In this document: one piece after another, positions 1 to 9,198 of the stretch
Position numbering within the stretch: the first letter of the stretch is position 1
Layout: every line of letters begins with the position of its first letter
Assembly: GCA_945874735.1 (NCBI GenBank)
Contig: CAMCHI010000015.1
Location: forward strand, 1 to 33,542
Length of the DNA stretch: 33,542 nt
Direction: 5' to 3'
DNA from: an uncultured Arcanobacterium sp.
GTDB lineage: Bacteria > Actinomycetota > Actinomycetes > Actinomycetales > Actinomycetaceae
The notes under the pieces: generated by a model
What the model was told of the DNA's origin: nothing
Database searches by the model: none
Seen by the model: only the letters and a program-made list of their open reading frames with translations
Made by a program: the position numbers and the translations under genes

Positions 1-252
1 ACCCCCCCAACCAACAGTCCCGACACCCCAACTGAGAACTGCCAAAGGTAGCCACTTGCTTCTTTACGCCCTGCCAAACGGGCGCCGGGCAATGCGGGGC
101 AGTGAACTAGGAGTGTTTTATTTGTGTTTAATTATGTAGTGCGTGAATTAGGTTACTTTTTAAGGTTGCGGTTGCTGGTAAACGGGGGGGGTACGGTGAG
201 GGTAGGCAAAGAAGTTTTGCTGATATTCACGCTACTTTTTGTGAGGTTTACT
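1..252. other. GC-rich leader region with homopolymer tracts
   Basis: No supported gene lies here. The first 110 bases are much richer in G and C than the rest of the window. They hold a run of seven C (2-8) and self-complementary segments (cgccc pairing with gggcg around 67-85; actgcc pairing with ggcagt over a longer span), which could be a structured 5' leader or the end of an unseen upstream feature. An eight-G run lies at 184-191. An in-frame extension of the surface-protein gene could start at the GTG at 124 (aggag at 109-113), but its translation does not look like a signal peptide. Confidence 0.4.
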
Positions 253-897
253 ATGAAACTCAAGAACTTTGTTGGCACTTGTGCACTATCTGCACTCGTG
301 CTTGCAACTCCTGGACTAGCTTTTGCTACCCAGACCACTCCAACTTGCGATCCAGCAGTGGCTATTGCGAATCTAGAAGCTAGTGACCTACAGGAAACCA
401 GTCCTGATTTGTATCATGAAGTACTTGGTGAGTTAGAAATGCAGCGCGTTGCTGGAGCTACAGAAGTGCCAAGCAAGTATTGCGTAGCTGAAACTGATGC
501 TCCTGCTGAAACTCCAGTAGATACGCCTGCTGAAACTCCAGCGGAATTAAAGCCTACTGAAACTCTTGGGCAAGGAGATCCGAAATATACAGAGGCAGAA
601 GAACAGGATTATAAAGAGTTTATTTATAATCAGTTAGCAGATGCAGAGAAAGATAAGAATTCTGAAGCAGCATACTTAGATGCTGCTGAAGCTGAATACG
701 GTCGTTTACTTGCAGAGCAAGCAAAGCCTGCTGTAGAAAAAGATAATGTGGTAGTAGGTGGCGCTGGTTCTGCTAGTGCTTCTGCTCCTACCCACAACAA
801 GCTAGCTAATACCGGTGCGGGTATTGTGTTAGTGGGTGTAGTTGGTTCTGCTTTAGCAGGCGCTGGATTAGCTCTTAAGCGTAAGTTTCAGGCTTAA
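253..897 (+). CDS. Small secreted surface protein with LAxTG sorting signal
   Basis: Predicted cell-wall-anchored protein of 214 residues. Residues 1-25 form a signal peptide (Lys-rich start, hydrophobic core, AFA cleavage site). The C-terminus has LANTG at 184-188, a hydrophobic stretch and a KRK tail, the architecture of sortase substrates; LAxTG is the form typical of class E sortases of Actinobacteria. The mature part is acidic, with a short PAETP repeat (16-bp DNA repeat at 502-517 and 526-541) and two cysteines (32 and 77) that could form a disulfide. I recognise no domain. The ATG at 253 is chosen because it gives the signal peptide and has gagg 6 bases upstream. An upstream GTG at 124 keeps the frame but adds a non-conserved leader crossing a G8 run. 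No sortase gene is in the window. A strong terminator follows, so it is probably monocistronic. Confidence 0.8.
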   Translation: MKLKNFVGTCALSALVLATPGLAFATQTTPTCDPAVAIANLEASDLQETSPDLYHEVLGELEMQRVAGATEVPSKYCVAETDAPAETPVDTPAETPAELKPTETLGQGDPKYTEAEEQDYKEFIYNQLADAEKDKNSEAAYLDAAEAEYGRLLAEQAKPAVEKDNVVVGGAGSASASAPTHNKLANTGAGIVLVGVVGSALAGAGLALKRKFQA

Positions 898-935
898 TCC
901 GCTTTACTTAACTAACACATAAACCACTACTTATG

Positions 936-976
936 GTGGAGGTGCTGCTAAAAGTAAGCACCTCCACTTGTTTTTT
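936..976 (+). terminator. Rho-independent terminator after the LAxTG gene
   Basis: A perfect 11-bp stem (936-946 with 957-967, gtggaggtgct) has a 10-base loop and is followed by a T-rich tail (968-976). It ends the surface-protein transcript. Confidence 0.9.
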
Positions 977-1033
977 GTGGTAATAGAAAATTGAGTAAAG
1001 CTAGGTGACGGAGTTAGGGTACAAAAATCGCAA

Positions 1034-1061
1034 TTGATGCTTGCTGGTTGATGCTTAATGT
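1034..1061 (+). promoter_or_regulatory. Possible promoter for the com operon
   Basis: TTGATG (1034-1039) and TAATGT (1056-1061) are separated by 16 bases in the 331-base gap before comEA. Two short inverted repeats follow: TTTAC-TAG-GTAAA at 1081-1093 and CTTTA-TG-TAAAG at 1100-1111, which could be operator sites. Assigned by eye only. Confidence 0.35.
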
Positions 1062-1135
1062 TTTGGGTTTGTTGTTTACTTTTACTAGGTAAAGGAACGC
1101 TTTATGTAAAGAAATGTTTTACTCTAAGGAGGTTT

Positions 1136-1225
1136 ATGCTTTGTGCACAGTTTTTGTATCTGCATTCACTATCCACAAATCAGAATTATTCTCACAAACG
1201 TATCCTTTCACTATTTAACACTTAA
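1136..1225 (+). CDS. Putative 29-codon leader ORF upstream of comEA
   Basis: The best Shine-Dalgarno in this region, aaggagg (1126-1132), sits 3 bases before an ATG at 1136. That ATG opens a 29-codon frame ending with TAA at 1223-1225, three bases before the GTG taken as the comEA start, which has no Shine-Dalgarno of its own. A perfect 13-bp inverted repeat (1206-1218 and 1222-1234) covers the end of this ORF and the comEA start. This arrangement fits a translated leader peptide coupled to comEA. The peptide (begins MLCAQFLYLH) resembles nothing I know. The alternative is that a base error has split the true comEA N-terminus from its ribosome-binding site. Confidence 0.4.
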   Translation: MLCAQFLYLHSLSTNQNYSHKRILSLFNT

Positions 1226-1234
1226 ATAGTGAAA
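1206..1234. repeat. Perfect 13-bp inverted repeat over the comEA start codon
   Basis: The arm tttcactatttaa (1206-1218) and its exact reverse complement (1222-1234) are separated by 3 bases. The right arm contains the GTG start at 1229 and the left arm lies in the end of the leader ORF. As RNA it would be a tight hairpin hiding the start codon; as DNA it could be a repressor site. Confidence 0.8.
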
Positions 1235-2341
1235 GTCAGTACCGATACGTATATTCGTAAAACTCATCTCGCTAACGCGCCAACCAATAATGAGAAAGTA
1301 TTGCGTAGACAGAAAAGACCTATGCAAGATAAGTTTGCAAACTCCTCTTTTCCTAGAAATTATCAAAATAGTGATGAGGAAGCAGATCCTAGTTTAAGCT
1401 ATTCGCCGGAAATTTCGCCAACAGATACTCTAGAATTTCCCCGGCAGTTAGCTGTAGCAAAACCAGTAGTAAACATTGATGAAATGCCAAGCAGGGTGGC
1501 AAGTGCTCAGAAAATGAAACATTTTCGGCAATTGGCATTTTCTGCCGCTTTAGGTGATGATGTAAATCAATTTTCTGCCGACGCTAATATTGCTAAGAAA
1601 AATCGGTTCAGTTACACCACCGGTTCTTTAGTGGCTTTAGTGATGCTGTTAAGCGGAGTATTATGTGCGATTTTTGTACATACATGGTGGCAAAATGCGT
1701 ACTGGCAAAATACTGCCCAGATTCCTACCACGGCACAAGCAGTAAAAAGTACGAAATCTGCTACTGATAAACCGTCTGTAGAGTCTACTAATGAGCTTAA
1801 TTCTTTAAACGCTAAACGCACTAACAATAAATCTAAAGCAGAAACTGTTCAATTTGCTATTTACATAACCGGTGCTGTTAAACAACCAGGCGTAGTATAT
1901 CTACCAGAAGATAGTCGAATTGTGTCGGCAATTGAGGCTGCGGGAGGTTTCAGTGAACAAGCCGATCAGCGTTTTATTAACTTAGCTAGGCCAGTGGTAG
2001 ACGGTCAGCAGATATACGTACCCGCGATAGGAGAAGATTTATCTCAATTACCAGCACACTTACTGCCCACTGGGTTGTTGAGTACGGGTAGCGCAGGAGG
2101 AGAAAGTGAAACAGGAAATGCGCTTGGATTAAACGGTAAAGAAGTAGGGGGAAAAATAAATCTGAATAACGCTAGTGTGCAAGATTTGCAAAGCATTCCT
2201 GGTATTGGGCCAGTAACAGCAGAGTTAATAGTGCGTTATCGTAATGAGCACGGCAATTTTGCGCACGTGGAAGATTTAATGCAAATCTCAGGAATTGGCA
2301 GTGCCACTTTAAGTAAAATAAAGCCGTATGTGACGCTTTAG
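1229..2341 (+). CDS. comEA: ComEA-type competence DNA-binding protein
   Basis: Membrane-anchored receptor that binds incoming double-stranded DNA outside the membrane and hands it to the ComEC channel. The 370 residues contain a long, poorly conserved cytoplasmic N-terminus (1-125), one membrane segment (about 131-151), a Thr/Lys/Asn-rich linker, an SLBB domain (about 209-265) and a C-terminal double helix-hairpin-helix DNA-binding domain (about 309-370, with PGIGPVTA and SGIGSAT turns). This is the full actinobacterial ComEA layout. The start is uncertain: the GTG at 1229 lacks a Shine-Dalgarno and lies inside an inverted repeat, so translation may depend on the small ORF just upstream. comEC follows 25 bases later in the same direction. 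Confidence 0.9.
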   Translation: MKVSTDTYIRKTHLANAPTNNEKVLRRQKRPMQDKFANSSFPRNYQNSDEEADPSLSYSPEISPTDTLEFPRQLAVAKPVVNIDEMPSRVASAQKMKHFRQLAFSAALGDDVNQFSADANIAKKNRFSYTTGSLVALVMLLSGVLCAIFVHTWWQNAYWQNTAQIPTTAQAVKSTKSATDKPSVESTNELNSLNAKRTNNKSKAETVQFAIYITGAVKQPGVVYLPEDSRIVSAIEAAGGFSEQADQRFINLARPVVDGQQIYVPAIGEDLSQLPAHLLPTGLLSTGSAGGESETGNALGLNGKEVGGKINLNNASVQDLQSIPGIGPVTAELIVRYRNEHGNFAHVEDLMQISGIGSATLSKIKPYVTL

Positions 2342-2366
2342 TGAAAATAAGTTTGCGAAAAGTAGC

Positions 2367-4844
2367 ATGCACGATTATCGGTTACTCGCACCAGCTTTAA
2401 TGATTTGGTTAGTTGTTTGGGGAGAGTTTACTTCATTAGCATTATTAAAGTTTGGCTTGATAATGTTATTGATCTTAAGTATTGCGTTGATCTGGATAAA
2501 ACAGCACGTATTTTTTCCTACTACGCCTTTTACTGATTTTATTACTCAAGCGCTTCGGTGGTTTATTGCACTCGATGTGGCATTACTTAGCGCTTTAGGA
2601 CTGAACCTATTTACCGCTAGCCAATTACACCACACCGAAAAAACTTTTCGTCTATTAGATATGGATAAAACAGTAACCATACAAGGGTACTTAAACGCTT
2701 ATCCACATCTGCTACCTGAGTTAGATACTCTATCGCCCACACAATTACCGGCAGGCACACTCTTGCAATCCCAACAAATTACACAAGTGCATACTTATTC
2801 GTTTAATGCCAGTATTTGTTTAAGTGGACGACCAGATATTAGAGATAAGCAAAATAGTGAAACAGTCTTAAAAAATTTGCCTATAGGAGCTGAATTAATC
2901 GCGGTTGGAAAAATATCCTTAAGTTCCCGCAATGCCCAGTGGTTGGCAACTAAATGTGCTTATACTTTACAAGTTCAACAAGTAAAACTAAAAAATACCG
3001 GAAGTTTTCTAATAAATCTGACGGAAAAAATACGCACACGCAGTTTGCAAATAGGGACAACATACTCGCTTGCTACACGTGCCTTACTGCAAGCTATTAC
3101 TTTAGGAAATACCGCTAACTTAACCCCTGCCCAAAAACAAACTTTTCGGATAACGGGTTTAGCACATCTAGTGGCTATTTCTGGAGCGCATATTGCTATT
3201 TTAAGTGCTGGGCTGTGGAAGATAATCGGGCAGCGTTACGCCGTAATAACAGCCGGACTAAGCGGTAGTTTTCTCTATGTTTTAATTACTCTAGTGGGGG
3301 CAAGTTCGTCAGTAATGCGAGCAGGAGTGATGGCATATTTAGTGTTCTTATCCCTCATATTGCGCCGTAAAAGTCACGCTCTAAACAACTTAAGCATGGC
3401 TATTATCGTGATAAGTTTAGGAGCACCTGACCTAGCAAAAAGTTTAGGATTTCAGCTATCTGTGCTTGCTACGGGAGGATTAATTTTATTGTTGCCAATA
3501 GTGCAAGTAAAACTTAACGATATTTTCACTTACCGGAGTTCTGCTACTTCCCGTGCAGCCAAACTATTAGGTAGCGCTATGCTGAGTAAAAGTGTGGCTT
3601 TACCTTTAGTGGCAGGCACAGTAACTCTGCCTTTAGTGTTAGCTATACAATCTGAGTTTTCCCTCTTAGGGGTAATAGCAAACTTATTAGCAGCTCCCGT
3701 GCTCCCTCCTTTGCTAATTAGTGGAATTATGGCAGCTTTGATTTCTCCATTAAATCTTGCCTTAGCAAATATAGTTGCTATTCCTGCTATATATGCGGTG
3801 CAGTGGGTGCAATATGTGGCAAATAAAATAGCGCAATTTCAGGGATTAATATTTAGCACTGCTAGTGTACTGGGAATATATACGTTTTTGATATTGGCAA
3901 TTATCGGGGGAGGATATTATCTGAAACAGCGTAAAATTCGTGCTTTTTATGCATTTCCAGTAAGAGAAAAAACACCAGATGCAGGTGGTTGTAGAGGAAG
4001 CAACTTACTTCATGTGTCGAAAAAGTTTTACCAAAAGAACGTCATCATTTTTCTTGCTGCCTTGCTAGTTACCTTCTTAACTCTCGGTTTACCAATTCGC
4101 CTTAATGCTTGGAAACAAAATGATAAATGGGAATTAGTGCAATGCGATGTAGGGCAAGGCTCAGGGCTATTACTTCGTCTTAATAGTAAAACGATATTAA
4201 TAGATGTAGGGCCACCCACCAGTAATATTTCACATTGTTTAGATAACGCTAAAGTGCAGCATTTAGATTTACTCATAATTTCGCACCTAGATTTAGATCA
4301 TGTGGGTGCAGTAAAAGAAGTAGTAGAAAAAGTATCCATAGATAAAGTATGGCTTAGCCCTAATCAGCATCCACATTATCGTTACCAAAACTTACAAGAA
4401 CTATTGAGGCAACATCAAATACCGCTCCAAATAGTGCAAGCAGGTGCTAGTTACGGCCCAGAATTAACCGTACTTGCTCCTATACGTCCTTTACTAGGTG
4501 AAGATGATACTAATACTGATTCATTAGTATTAAGTGCACAGCTAACAGAGCTAAAAGTACTTGTGCTTTCAGATGTGCCTTCCCAAGTGCAAGACCAGAT
4601 AAAAACTGGTGTGCATGATGTGGTAATCGTGGCACATCATGGAGCAGCAGATCAGTCAGATCGCTTGGCAAAACAAGTACAACCCCAAGTTAGTATCGTA
4701 TCGGTAGGAGAAAACAGCTATGGACACCCGCACCCTAAGGCCTTAAAAGTTTGGAAAGCTCCATTAATTTACACCACGCAAAAATGTGGAGAAGTGCGAA
4801 TTATAGGACGAAAAGTTAATGCTAATTGCACAGGCGTGGAATAA
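2367..4844 (+). CDS. comEC: ComEC/Rec2 DNA uptake channel
   Basis: Polytopic inner-membrane protein that moves single-stranded DNA into the cell during transformation. The 825 residues have the usual parts: an N-terminal membrane and soluble DUF4131-like region, the central competence domain of many membrane helices (signature HLVAISGAHIAIL near 268-280), and a C-terminal metallo-beta-lactamase-like domain with DVGQGSG (about 593), SHLDLDHVGA (about 638), AHHGA (about 755) and GHPHP (about 784), consistent with the nuclease thought to degrade the non-transported strand. The length is normal and the frame intact. Second gene of comEA-comEC-holA; it ends 8 bases before the holA start chosen here. 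The transformation pilus genes are not in this window. Confidence 0.93.
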   Translation: MHDYRLLAPALMIWLVVWGEFTSLALLKFGLIMLLILSIALIWIKQHVFFPTTPFTDFITQALRWFIALDVALLSALGLNLFTASQLHHTEKTFRLLDMDKTVTIQGYLNAYPHLLPELDTLSPTQLPAGTLLQSQQITQVHTYSFNASICLSGRPDIRDKQNSETVLKNLPIGAELIAVGKISLSSRNAQWLATKCAYTLQVQQVKLKNTGSFLINLTEKIRTRSLQIGTTYSLATRALLQAITLGNTANLTPAQKQTFRITGLAHLVAISGAHIAILSAGLWKIIGQRYAVITAGLSGSFLYVLITLVGASSSVMRAGVMAYLVFLSLILRRKSHALNNLSMAIIVISLGAPDLAKSLGFQLSVLATGGLILLLPIVQVKLNDIFTYRSSATSRAAKLLGSAMLSKSVALPLVAGTVTLPLVLAIQSEFSLLGVIANLLAAPVLPPLLISGIMAALISPLNLALANIVAIPAIYAVQWVQYVANKIAQFQGLIFSTASVLGIYTFLILAIIGGGYYLKQRKIRAFYAFPVREKTPDAGGCRGSNLLHVSKKFYQKNVIIFLAALLVTFLTLGLPIRLNAWKQNDKWELVQCDVGQGSGLLLRLNSKTILIDVGPPTSNISHCLDNAKVQHLDLLIISHLDLDHVGAVKEVVEKVSIDKVWLSPNQHPHYRYQNLQELLRQHQIPLQIVQAGASYGPELTVLAPIRPLLGEDDTNTDSLVLSAQLTELKVLVLSDVPSQVQDQIKTGVHDVVIVAHHGAADQSDRLAKQVQPQVSIVSVGENSYGHPHPKALKVWKAPLIYTTQKCGEVRIIGRKVNANCTGVE

Positions 4845-4852
4845 TAGATGGC

Positions 4853-5821
4853 ATGAGCCTCCAAAATACTTTAAGCCTAGCTCCCGTCATGTTTATTCAT
4901 GCTGAAGAAGACGTGTACGGAGACAGGGCAATCCAAGAGGCAAAACGCTTAATTCGCCAAGTAAATCCGCAAACTGAGTTCGCGGAAATAAGTGCCAATG
5001 AATATAGTGCCAACCAGCTGCAAGTATTAACTTCGCCGTCCTTATTTGGTGATCCGCGGGCAGTAATCATTACCCAGTTAGAAAACGCTAATAGTGAATT
5101 GATTGCCGACTTGTTGCAATACCTAGCCCGTCCAGAAACAGATATTTACTTAGTATTGCGTTGCAAAAGCAAACCTATCAAAACCCGCAAAATACATGAA
5201 ACTTTACAAAAATTAGCTGTGCCTAGCGTGTATTATCCTAAAATTACCAAAGGCAAGCAAAAAGCAGATGCAATAAAACAGGATGTAAATGCGGTAAAAC
5301 GTAGTATCACTAATGATGCAATCTGGGCGCTAATTGATGCAGTAGGTAATGATGTGCGCGAGCTGTTAGCTGCCACTAACCAACTCTTAGCAGACGTACC
5401 AGGACAAATAACCCTAGAAGCAGTAACTACTTATTTTCAAGGACGAATTGAAGCTTCCGGTTTTCAGGTAGCCGATATGGTAGTAGAAGGGCGAGTAGGA
5501 GAAGCTATTGAGCTTACTAGGCACGCACTAGCTACCGGTACTAGCGCGGTGGCAATAGTGGTAGCTATCGGGCAAAAGTTTCGCAATATGGCAATTGTTT
5601 TGGGAAATCGCTCCGGCAATATAGCTTACGACCTAAAAATAGAGGGGTGGCAAGAAAAACAAGCCAAAAGCGCGATACGTAACTGGAGCGCTAATGCGCT
5701 CGCGGTTGCTTTAAGTGAAATTACCCGTGCAGAACGCGATGTAAAAGGTGGTTCTTTAGACGTAGGGTATGCTCTAGAGCGAGCAATTTTAGCCATCGGA
5801 AGAGCCAGGCAATTGCGTTAA
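4853..5821 (+). CDS. holA: DNA polymerase III subunit delta
   Basis: Clamp-loader subunit that opens the beta sliding clamp during replication. From the ATG at 4853 it has 322 residues, normal for actinobacterial HolA, with the delta N-terminal fold (hydrophobic strand VMFIHAEEDVYGD, then a Phe-Gly-Asp loop in SLFGDPRAVIIT) and a helical C-terminal collar with LIDAVGNDVRELLAATNQL. A TTG at 4826 would overlap comEC by 19 bases and add 9 residues. Neither start has a good Shine-Dalgarno, so translation is probably coupled to comEC. The comEC-holA pairing is characteristic of Actinobacteria. Confidence 0.9.
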   Translation: MSLQNTLSLAPVMFIHAEEDVYGDRAIQEAKRLIRQVNPQTEFAEISANEYSANQLQVLTSPSLFGDPRAVIITQLENANSELIADLLQYLARPETDIYLVLRCKSKPIKTRKIHETLQKLAVPSVYYPKITKGKQKADAIKQDVNAVKRSITNDAIWALIDAVGNDVRELLAATNQLLADVPGQITLEAVTTYFQGRIEASGFQVADMVVEGRVGEAIELTRHALATGTSAVAIVVAIGQKFRNMAIVLGNRSGNIAYDLKIEGWQEKQAKSAIRNWSANALAVALSEITRAERDVKGGSLDVGYALERAILAIGRARQLR

Positions 5822-5987
5822 ACTTTGCTGTGGAGAACTTTCAAGTTTAAAAATCAGGAATTTAGGTGTGCGTGATGTTTTCTACGCCCCTGCCAAGATG
5901 GATAGCTTAAAAATACGTAGCGCTCATAGGGTAGAATATAAAGTAAATTCTTTTTATAACCATACTATTTAAGTTTAAGGAGTTAGA

Positions 5988-7520
5988 GTGCGGATAGGTG
6001 TGCCTCGTGAGCCACACGCAGAGCAAGCTCTGGTGGCTGCTACTCCAGATACAGTTGCTAAGCTACTAAAACTCGGTTATGAGGTAGTAGTAGAAAGTGG
6101 TGCTGGAGCAAAAGCTAGTTTTCTAGATGCGCAATACCAAGCAGCAGGGGCACAGATTGTGTCTACTGATGAGGCTTGGGGTGCTGATATTGTATTTGTC
6201 TTAGATACTCCACCTGTGGAATATCTAGATAAAATGTGTAGTGGAGCTACTTTAATTGGACGTTTAGCCCCTGGACGGAGTCCAGAAACTTTGGCTGCAT
6301 TACAAGAGCGCAATTTAATTGGTTTAGCGATGGATATGGTGCCCCGTATTTCGCGGGCGCAATCTATGGACGTGCTATCCTCTATGGCTAATATTGCTGG
6401 TTATCGTGCAGTTATTGAAGCAGCAAGTAATTTTGGGCGACTATTTACTGGTCAAGTAACTGCAGCTGGAAAAATGCCGCCGGCTACCGTTTATGTAATT
6501 GGAGCAGGAGTGGCAGGCTTGGCAGCTATCGGTACAGCTAATGCGATGGGTGCAATAGTAAACGCCACCGATGTGCGCAGTGAAACTGCCGAGCAAGTAA
6601 AGTCAATGGGAGCTAATTTTATAGCTATCCCTGCTCCCACCCAAGAAAGTAGCGATGGTTATGCTAAAGAAATGACGGCAGACCAAGCTGTAGCGGCTGC
6701 TAAATTATATGCAGAGCAAGCTGCTCTTTCTGATGTGGTAATTACTACCGCAAATATTCCGGGACGTAAATCTCCTATTTTGCTTGATGCCAAGGCAGTA
6801 GCTAATATGCGGCCTGGCTCAGTAATTGTGGATATGGCTGCTGCTAATGGTGGTAACTGTGAGCTTACCGTGCCTGGAGAAGTAGTAGTTACTGAAAACG
6901 GAGTAAAAATTATTGGTTACACCGATTTAGCTGGTCGTTTACCGGCACAGGCTTCACAGCTTTATGCACAAAACTTAGTTAATTTCTTTAAACTTACCAC
7001 CCCAGAAAAAGACGGCGTTTTAGTGCTTAACTTTGATGATGAAGTTGTGCAGCAAATGACGGTAACTTGTGACGGACAGATTCTGTTCCCGCCTCCGCCG
7101 GTGCAAGTATCGGCTGCGCCTGCTGCTTCTGCACCGGCCGCAGTGCCAGCGCCAACGGAAAATAACTCGTCTACTTCTAAAGCGTTACCAGCAGTTTTTG
7201 CTGGTATTGCCGCTACTTTATTTGCGATATTGATTTTGACTGCCCCGAGTTATATGGCCTCACATTTTACTGTGTTTGCTCTCGCGGTAGTGGTTGGTTT
7301 TTACGTAATCACTTCCGTCACCCATTCTTTACATACTCCATTAATGTCGGTAACTAACGCCATTTCTGGCATTATCGTAGTGGGTGCGCTATTGCAGACA
7401 GTTTCTTCTAGTGTGGCAGTACATATATTGGCATTTATCGGAATCGTATTTGCTTCTATTAATGTGTTTGGTGGATTCACAGTAACTCACCGTATGCTCA
7501 AGATGTTTCAGAGGAGCTAA
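5988..7520 (+). CDS. pntA: NAD(P) transhydrogenase subunit alpha
   Basis: Alpha subunit of the membrane proton-translocating transhydrogenase, which uses the proton gradient to reduce NADP+ with NADH. At 510 residues it matches the undivided alpha subunit of Escherichia coli: NAD(H)-binding domain I (glycine motif [20 protein letters not shown] near 165-184, then [15 protein letters not shown]), an Ala/Pro-rich linker (about 365-390), and a membrane part of about four helices (about 396-505). The GTG start at 5988 has an aaggag Shine-Dalgarno. A TAGAAT at 5932-5937 may be a -10 box in the 166-base upstream gap. pntB follows after 3 bases. Confidence 0.93.
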   Translation: MRIGVPREPHAEQALVAATPDTVAKLLKLGYEVVVESGAGAKASFLDAQYQAAGAQIVSTDEAWGADIVFVLDTPPVEYLDKMCSGATLIGRLAPGRSPETLAALQERNLIGLAMDMVPRISRAQSMDVLSSMANIAGYRAVIEAASNFGRLFTGQVTAAGKMPPATVYVIGAGVAGLAAIGTANAMGAIVNATDVRSETAEQVKSMGANFIAIPAPTQESSDGYAKEMTADQAVAAAKLYAEQAALSDVVITTANIPGRKSPILLDAKAVANMRPGSVIVDMAAANGGNCELTVPGEVVVTENGVKIIGYTDLAGRLPAQASQLYAQNLVNFFKLTTPEKDGVLVLNFDDEVVQQMTVTCDGQILFPPPPVQVSAAPAASAPAAVPAPTENNSSTSKALPAVFAGIAATLFAILILTAPSYMASHFTVFALAVVVGFYVITSVTHSLHTPLMSVTNAISGIIVVGALLQTVSSSVAVHILAFIGIVFASINVFGGFTVTHRMLKMFQRS

Positions 7521-7523
7521 AGA

Positions 7524-8954
7524 ATGAGAGAGATGTCTAGTTTTGCTGAATTTGCGCTAGATTTCCAGAATCTGGCCTATTTATTAGCGGCATTATTATT
7601 TATTTTGGCTCTGGCGGGACTTTCTAAACAGAGCACTGCTAAGCAAGGTAACTATGCTGGCATGATTGGTATGGGCTTAGCGCTAGTGGCTACGGTTATT
7701 ACAGTTTTGGCGTTGAGTAGTGTGCCTATGGTGTCTTTCTTAGTGATGACGCTAGGCGTGGGTATTGGTGCAGTTATCGGTATTTACCGCGCCACTAAAG
7801 TGGAAATGACGGGTATGCCAGAGTTAATTGCTTTGCTGCATTCCTTTGTAGGTTTAGGGGCAGTGTTAGTTGGCTTTAATTCCTACATTTTAGACCCTGG
7901 GCATGGCATACCGGGAGACGGCTTCCACCTAGGTGAAGTAGGGTTAGCTGTATTTATTGGCGCAGTTACGCTTACTGGCTCTATCGTGGCTTATTTGAAA
8001 CTATCTGCCAAAATTAGCGGTAAGCCTTTAACCTTGCCGGGGCGTAATTGGTTAAACCTTGGGGCTATTCTGTTAGCTTTGATTTTAATTGGGATTCTAG
8101 TAAACACCACTAAGCTTGCTATTGGTTTACCGATTTTAGTGCTAATTACCGTAATTGCTTTAGCGTTAGGTGTACATTTAGTGGCTGCTATTGGTGGTGG
8201 AGATATGCCGGTAGTGGTATCGATGCTTAATTCCTATTCAGGTTGGGCAGCAGCTATGGCTGGCTTTACTTTGAGCAGTGATTTGTTGATTATCACGGGC
8301 GCGCTAGTGGGATCTTCAGGTGCTTATCTCAGCTACATTATGTGCAAAGCTATGAACCGTTCTTTCATCTCGGTGATACTAGGTGGTTTTGGCTCTGACG
8401 GAGCCGTGGCAACAGATGATACTGAGTATGGGGAGCATCGGGAAGTAACCGCAGCCGATGTGGCAGATATGTTAAAGAATGCGCAAAGCGTGATGATTAC
8501 TCCTGGATACGGTATGGCTGTAGCCCAAGCCCAATATCCAGTAGCAGAACTTACCTCAAAGTTGCGTGCTGCAGGAGTGGAAGTTACTTTCGGTATTCAC
8601 CCAGTAGCTGGCCGTTTGCCAGGGCATATGAATGTTTTGTTGGCAGAAGCTAAAGTTCCTTACGACATTGTATTAGAAATGGATGAGGTAAACGAGGATT
8701 TTGCAAACATTGACGTAGTGTTAGTGATTGGCGCAAACGATACGGTAAACCCAGCTGCTGAACAACCAGGTTCACCTATTGCTGGTATGCCAGTGTTGAA
8801 AGTTTGGGAAGCAAAGAACGTGGTAGTGTTTAAGCGCTCTATGGGTAATGCGGGTTATGCGGGAGTGCAAAATCCGTTATTCTTCCAAGAAAACACGCAG
8901 ATGTTGTTGGGAGATGCGAAAGTGTCGGTAGAGCAAATCATTAACAGTCTATAA
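7524..8954 (+). CDS. pntB: NAD(P) transhydrogenase subunit beta
   Basis: Beta subunit of the same transhydrogenase, providing most of the proton channel and the NADP(H)-binding domain III. It has 476 residues: many membrane helices (about 10-285) and then the soluble domain with [19 protein letters not shown] (about 325-344), [32 protein letters not shown] and [18 protein letters not shown]. These are family hallmarks and are intact. gaggag at 7511-7516 overlaps the end of pntA and serves the ATG at 7524; an ATG at 7533 is a less likely alternative. The pair would supply NADPH in a cell using the proton motive force. Confidence 0.94.
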   Translation: MREMSSFAEFALDFQNLAYLLAALLFILALAGLSKQSTAKQGNYAGMIGMGLALVATVITVLALSSVPMVSFLVMTLGVGIGAVIGIYRATKVEMTGMPELIALLHSFVGLGAVLVGFNSYILDPGHGIPGDGFHLGEVGLAVFIGAVTLTGSIVAYLKLSAKISGKPLTLPGRNWLNLGAILLALILIGILVNTTKLAIGLPILVLITVIALALGVHLVAAIGGGDMPVVVSMLNSYSGWAAAMAGFTLSSDLLIITGALVGSSGAYLSYIMCKAMNRSFISVILGGFGSDGAVATDDTEYGEHREVTAADVADMLKNAQSVMITPGYGMAVAQAQYPVAELTSKLRAAGVEVTFGIHPVAGRLPGHMNVLLAEAKVPYDIVLEMDEVNEDFANIDVVLVIGANDTVNPAAEQPGSPIAGMPVLKVWEAKNVVVFKRSMGNAGYAGVQNPLFFQENTQMLLGDAKVSVEQIINSL

Positions 8955-9066
8955 GCCTAGGAGATGGGGAAACTTTTACTACTAAAAGTAGCTGAGGGTT
9001 ATCGCTTAACTCCTTTAAGGCGATTCCAGAAAATAGCTGAAATTTTCCTATAAAAATAGGTGAACT

Positions 9067-9111
9067 AAAAATAGTTAGTCCATATTGCAGAAAATTGGGC
9101 TAACTATTTTT
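9067..9111. terminator. Bidirectional hairpin after pntB
   Basis: A 15-bp stem (9067-9081 with 9097-9111, one G-U pair) is flanked by five A on the left and five T on the right, with a 15-base loop. It can end pntAB transcription. A smaller imperfect hairpin precedes it near 9001-9026. Confidence 0.75.
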
Positions 9112-9143
9112 GGTTTATGCCTGCTAAAAGAGGAGCTAAGGCA

Positions 9144-9149
9144 TATAAT
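9144..9149 (+). promoter_or_regulatory. Likely -10 box for galE
   Basis: A perfect TATAAT 50 bases before the galE ATG, downstream of the pntB terminator. No convincing -35 is visible at the right spacing. Confidence 0.45.
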
Positions 9150-9198
9150 AGAATTATAAAACTACAAAATTTATAGTTCTTTTCAAAGGAGAAAATAC

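Noticed and set aside
1-117. A reverse open frame running off the left edge
   Set aside because: No plausible start codon with a Shine-Dalgarno is present and the translation matches nothing I know; GC-rich DNA is often open by chance.
502-541. Short direct repeat considered as a CRISPR-like or mobile repeat
   Set aside because: Only two copies, in frame, encoding PAETP in a surface-protein linker.
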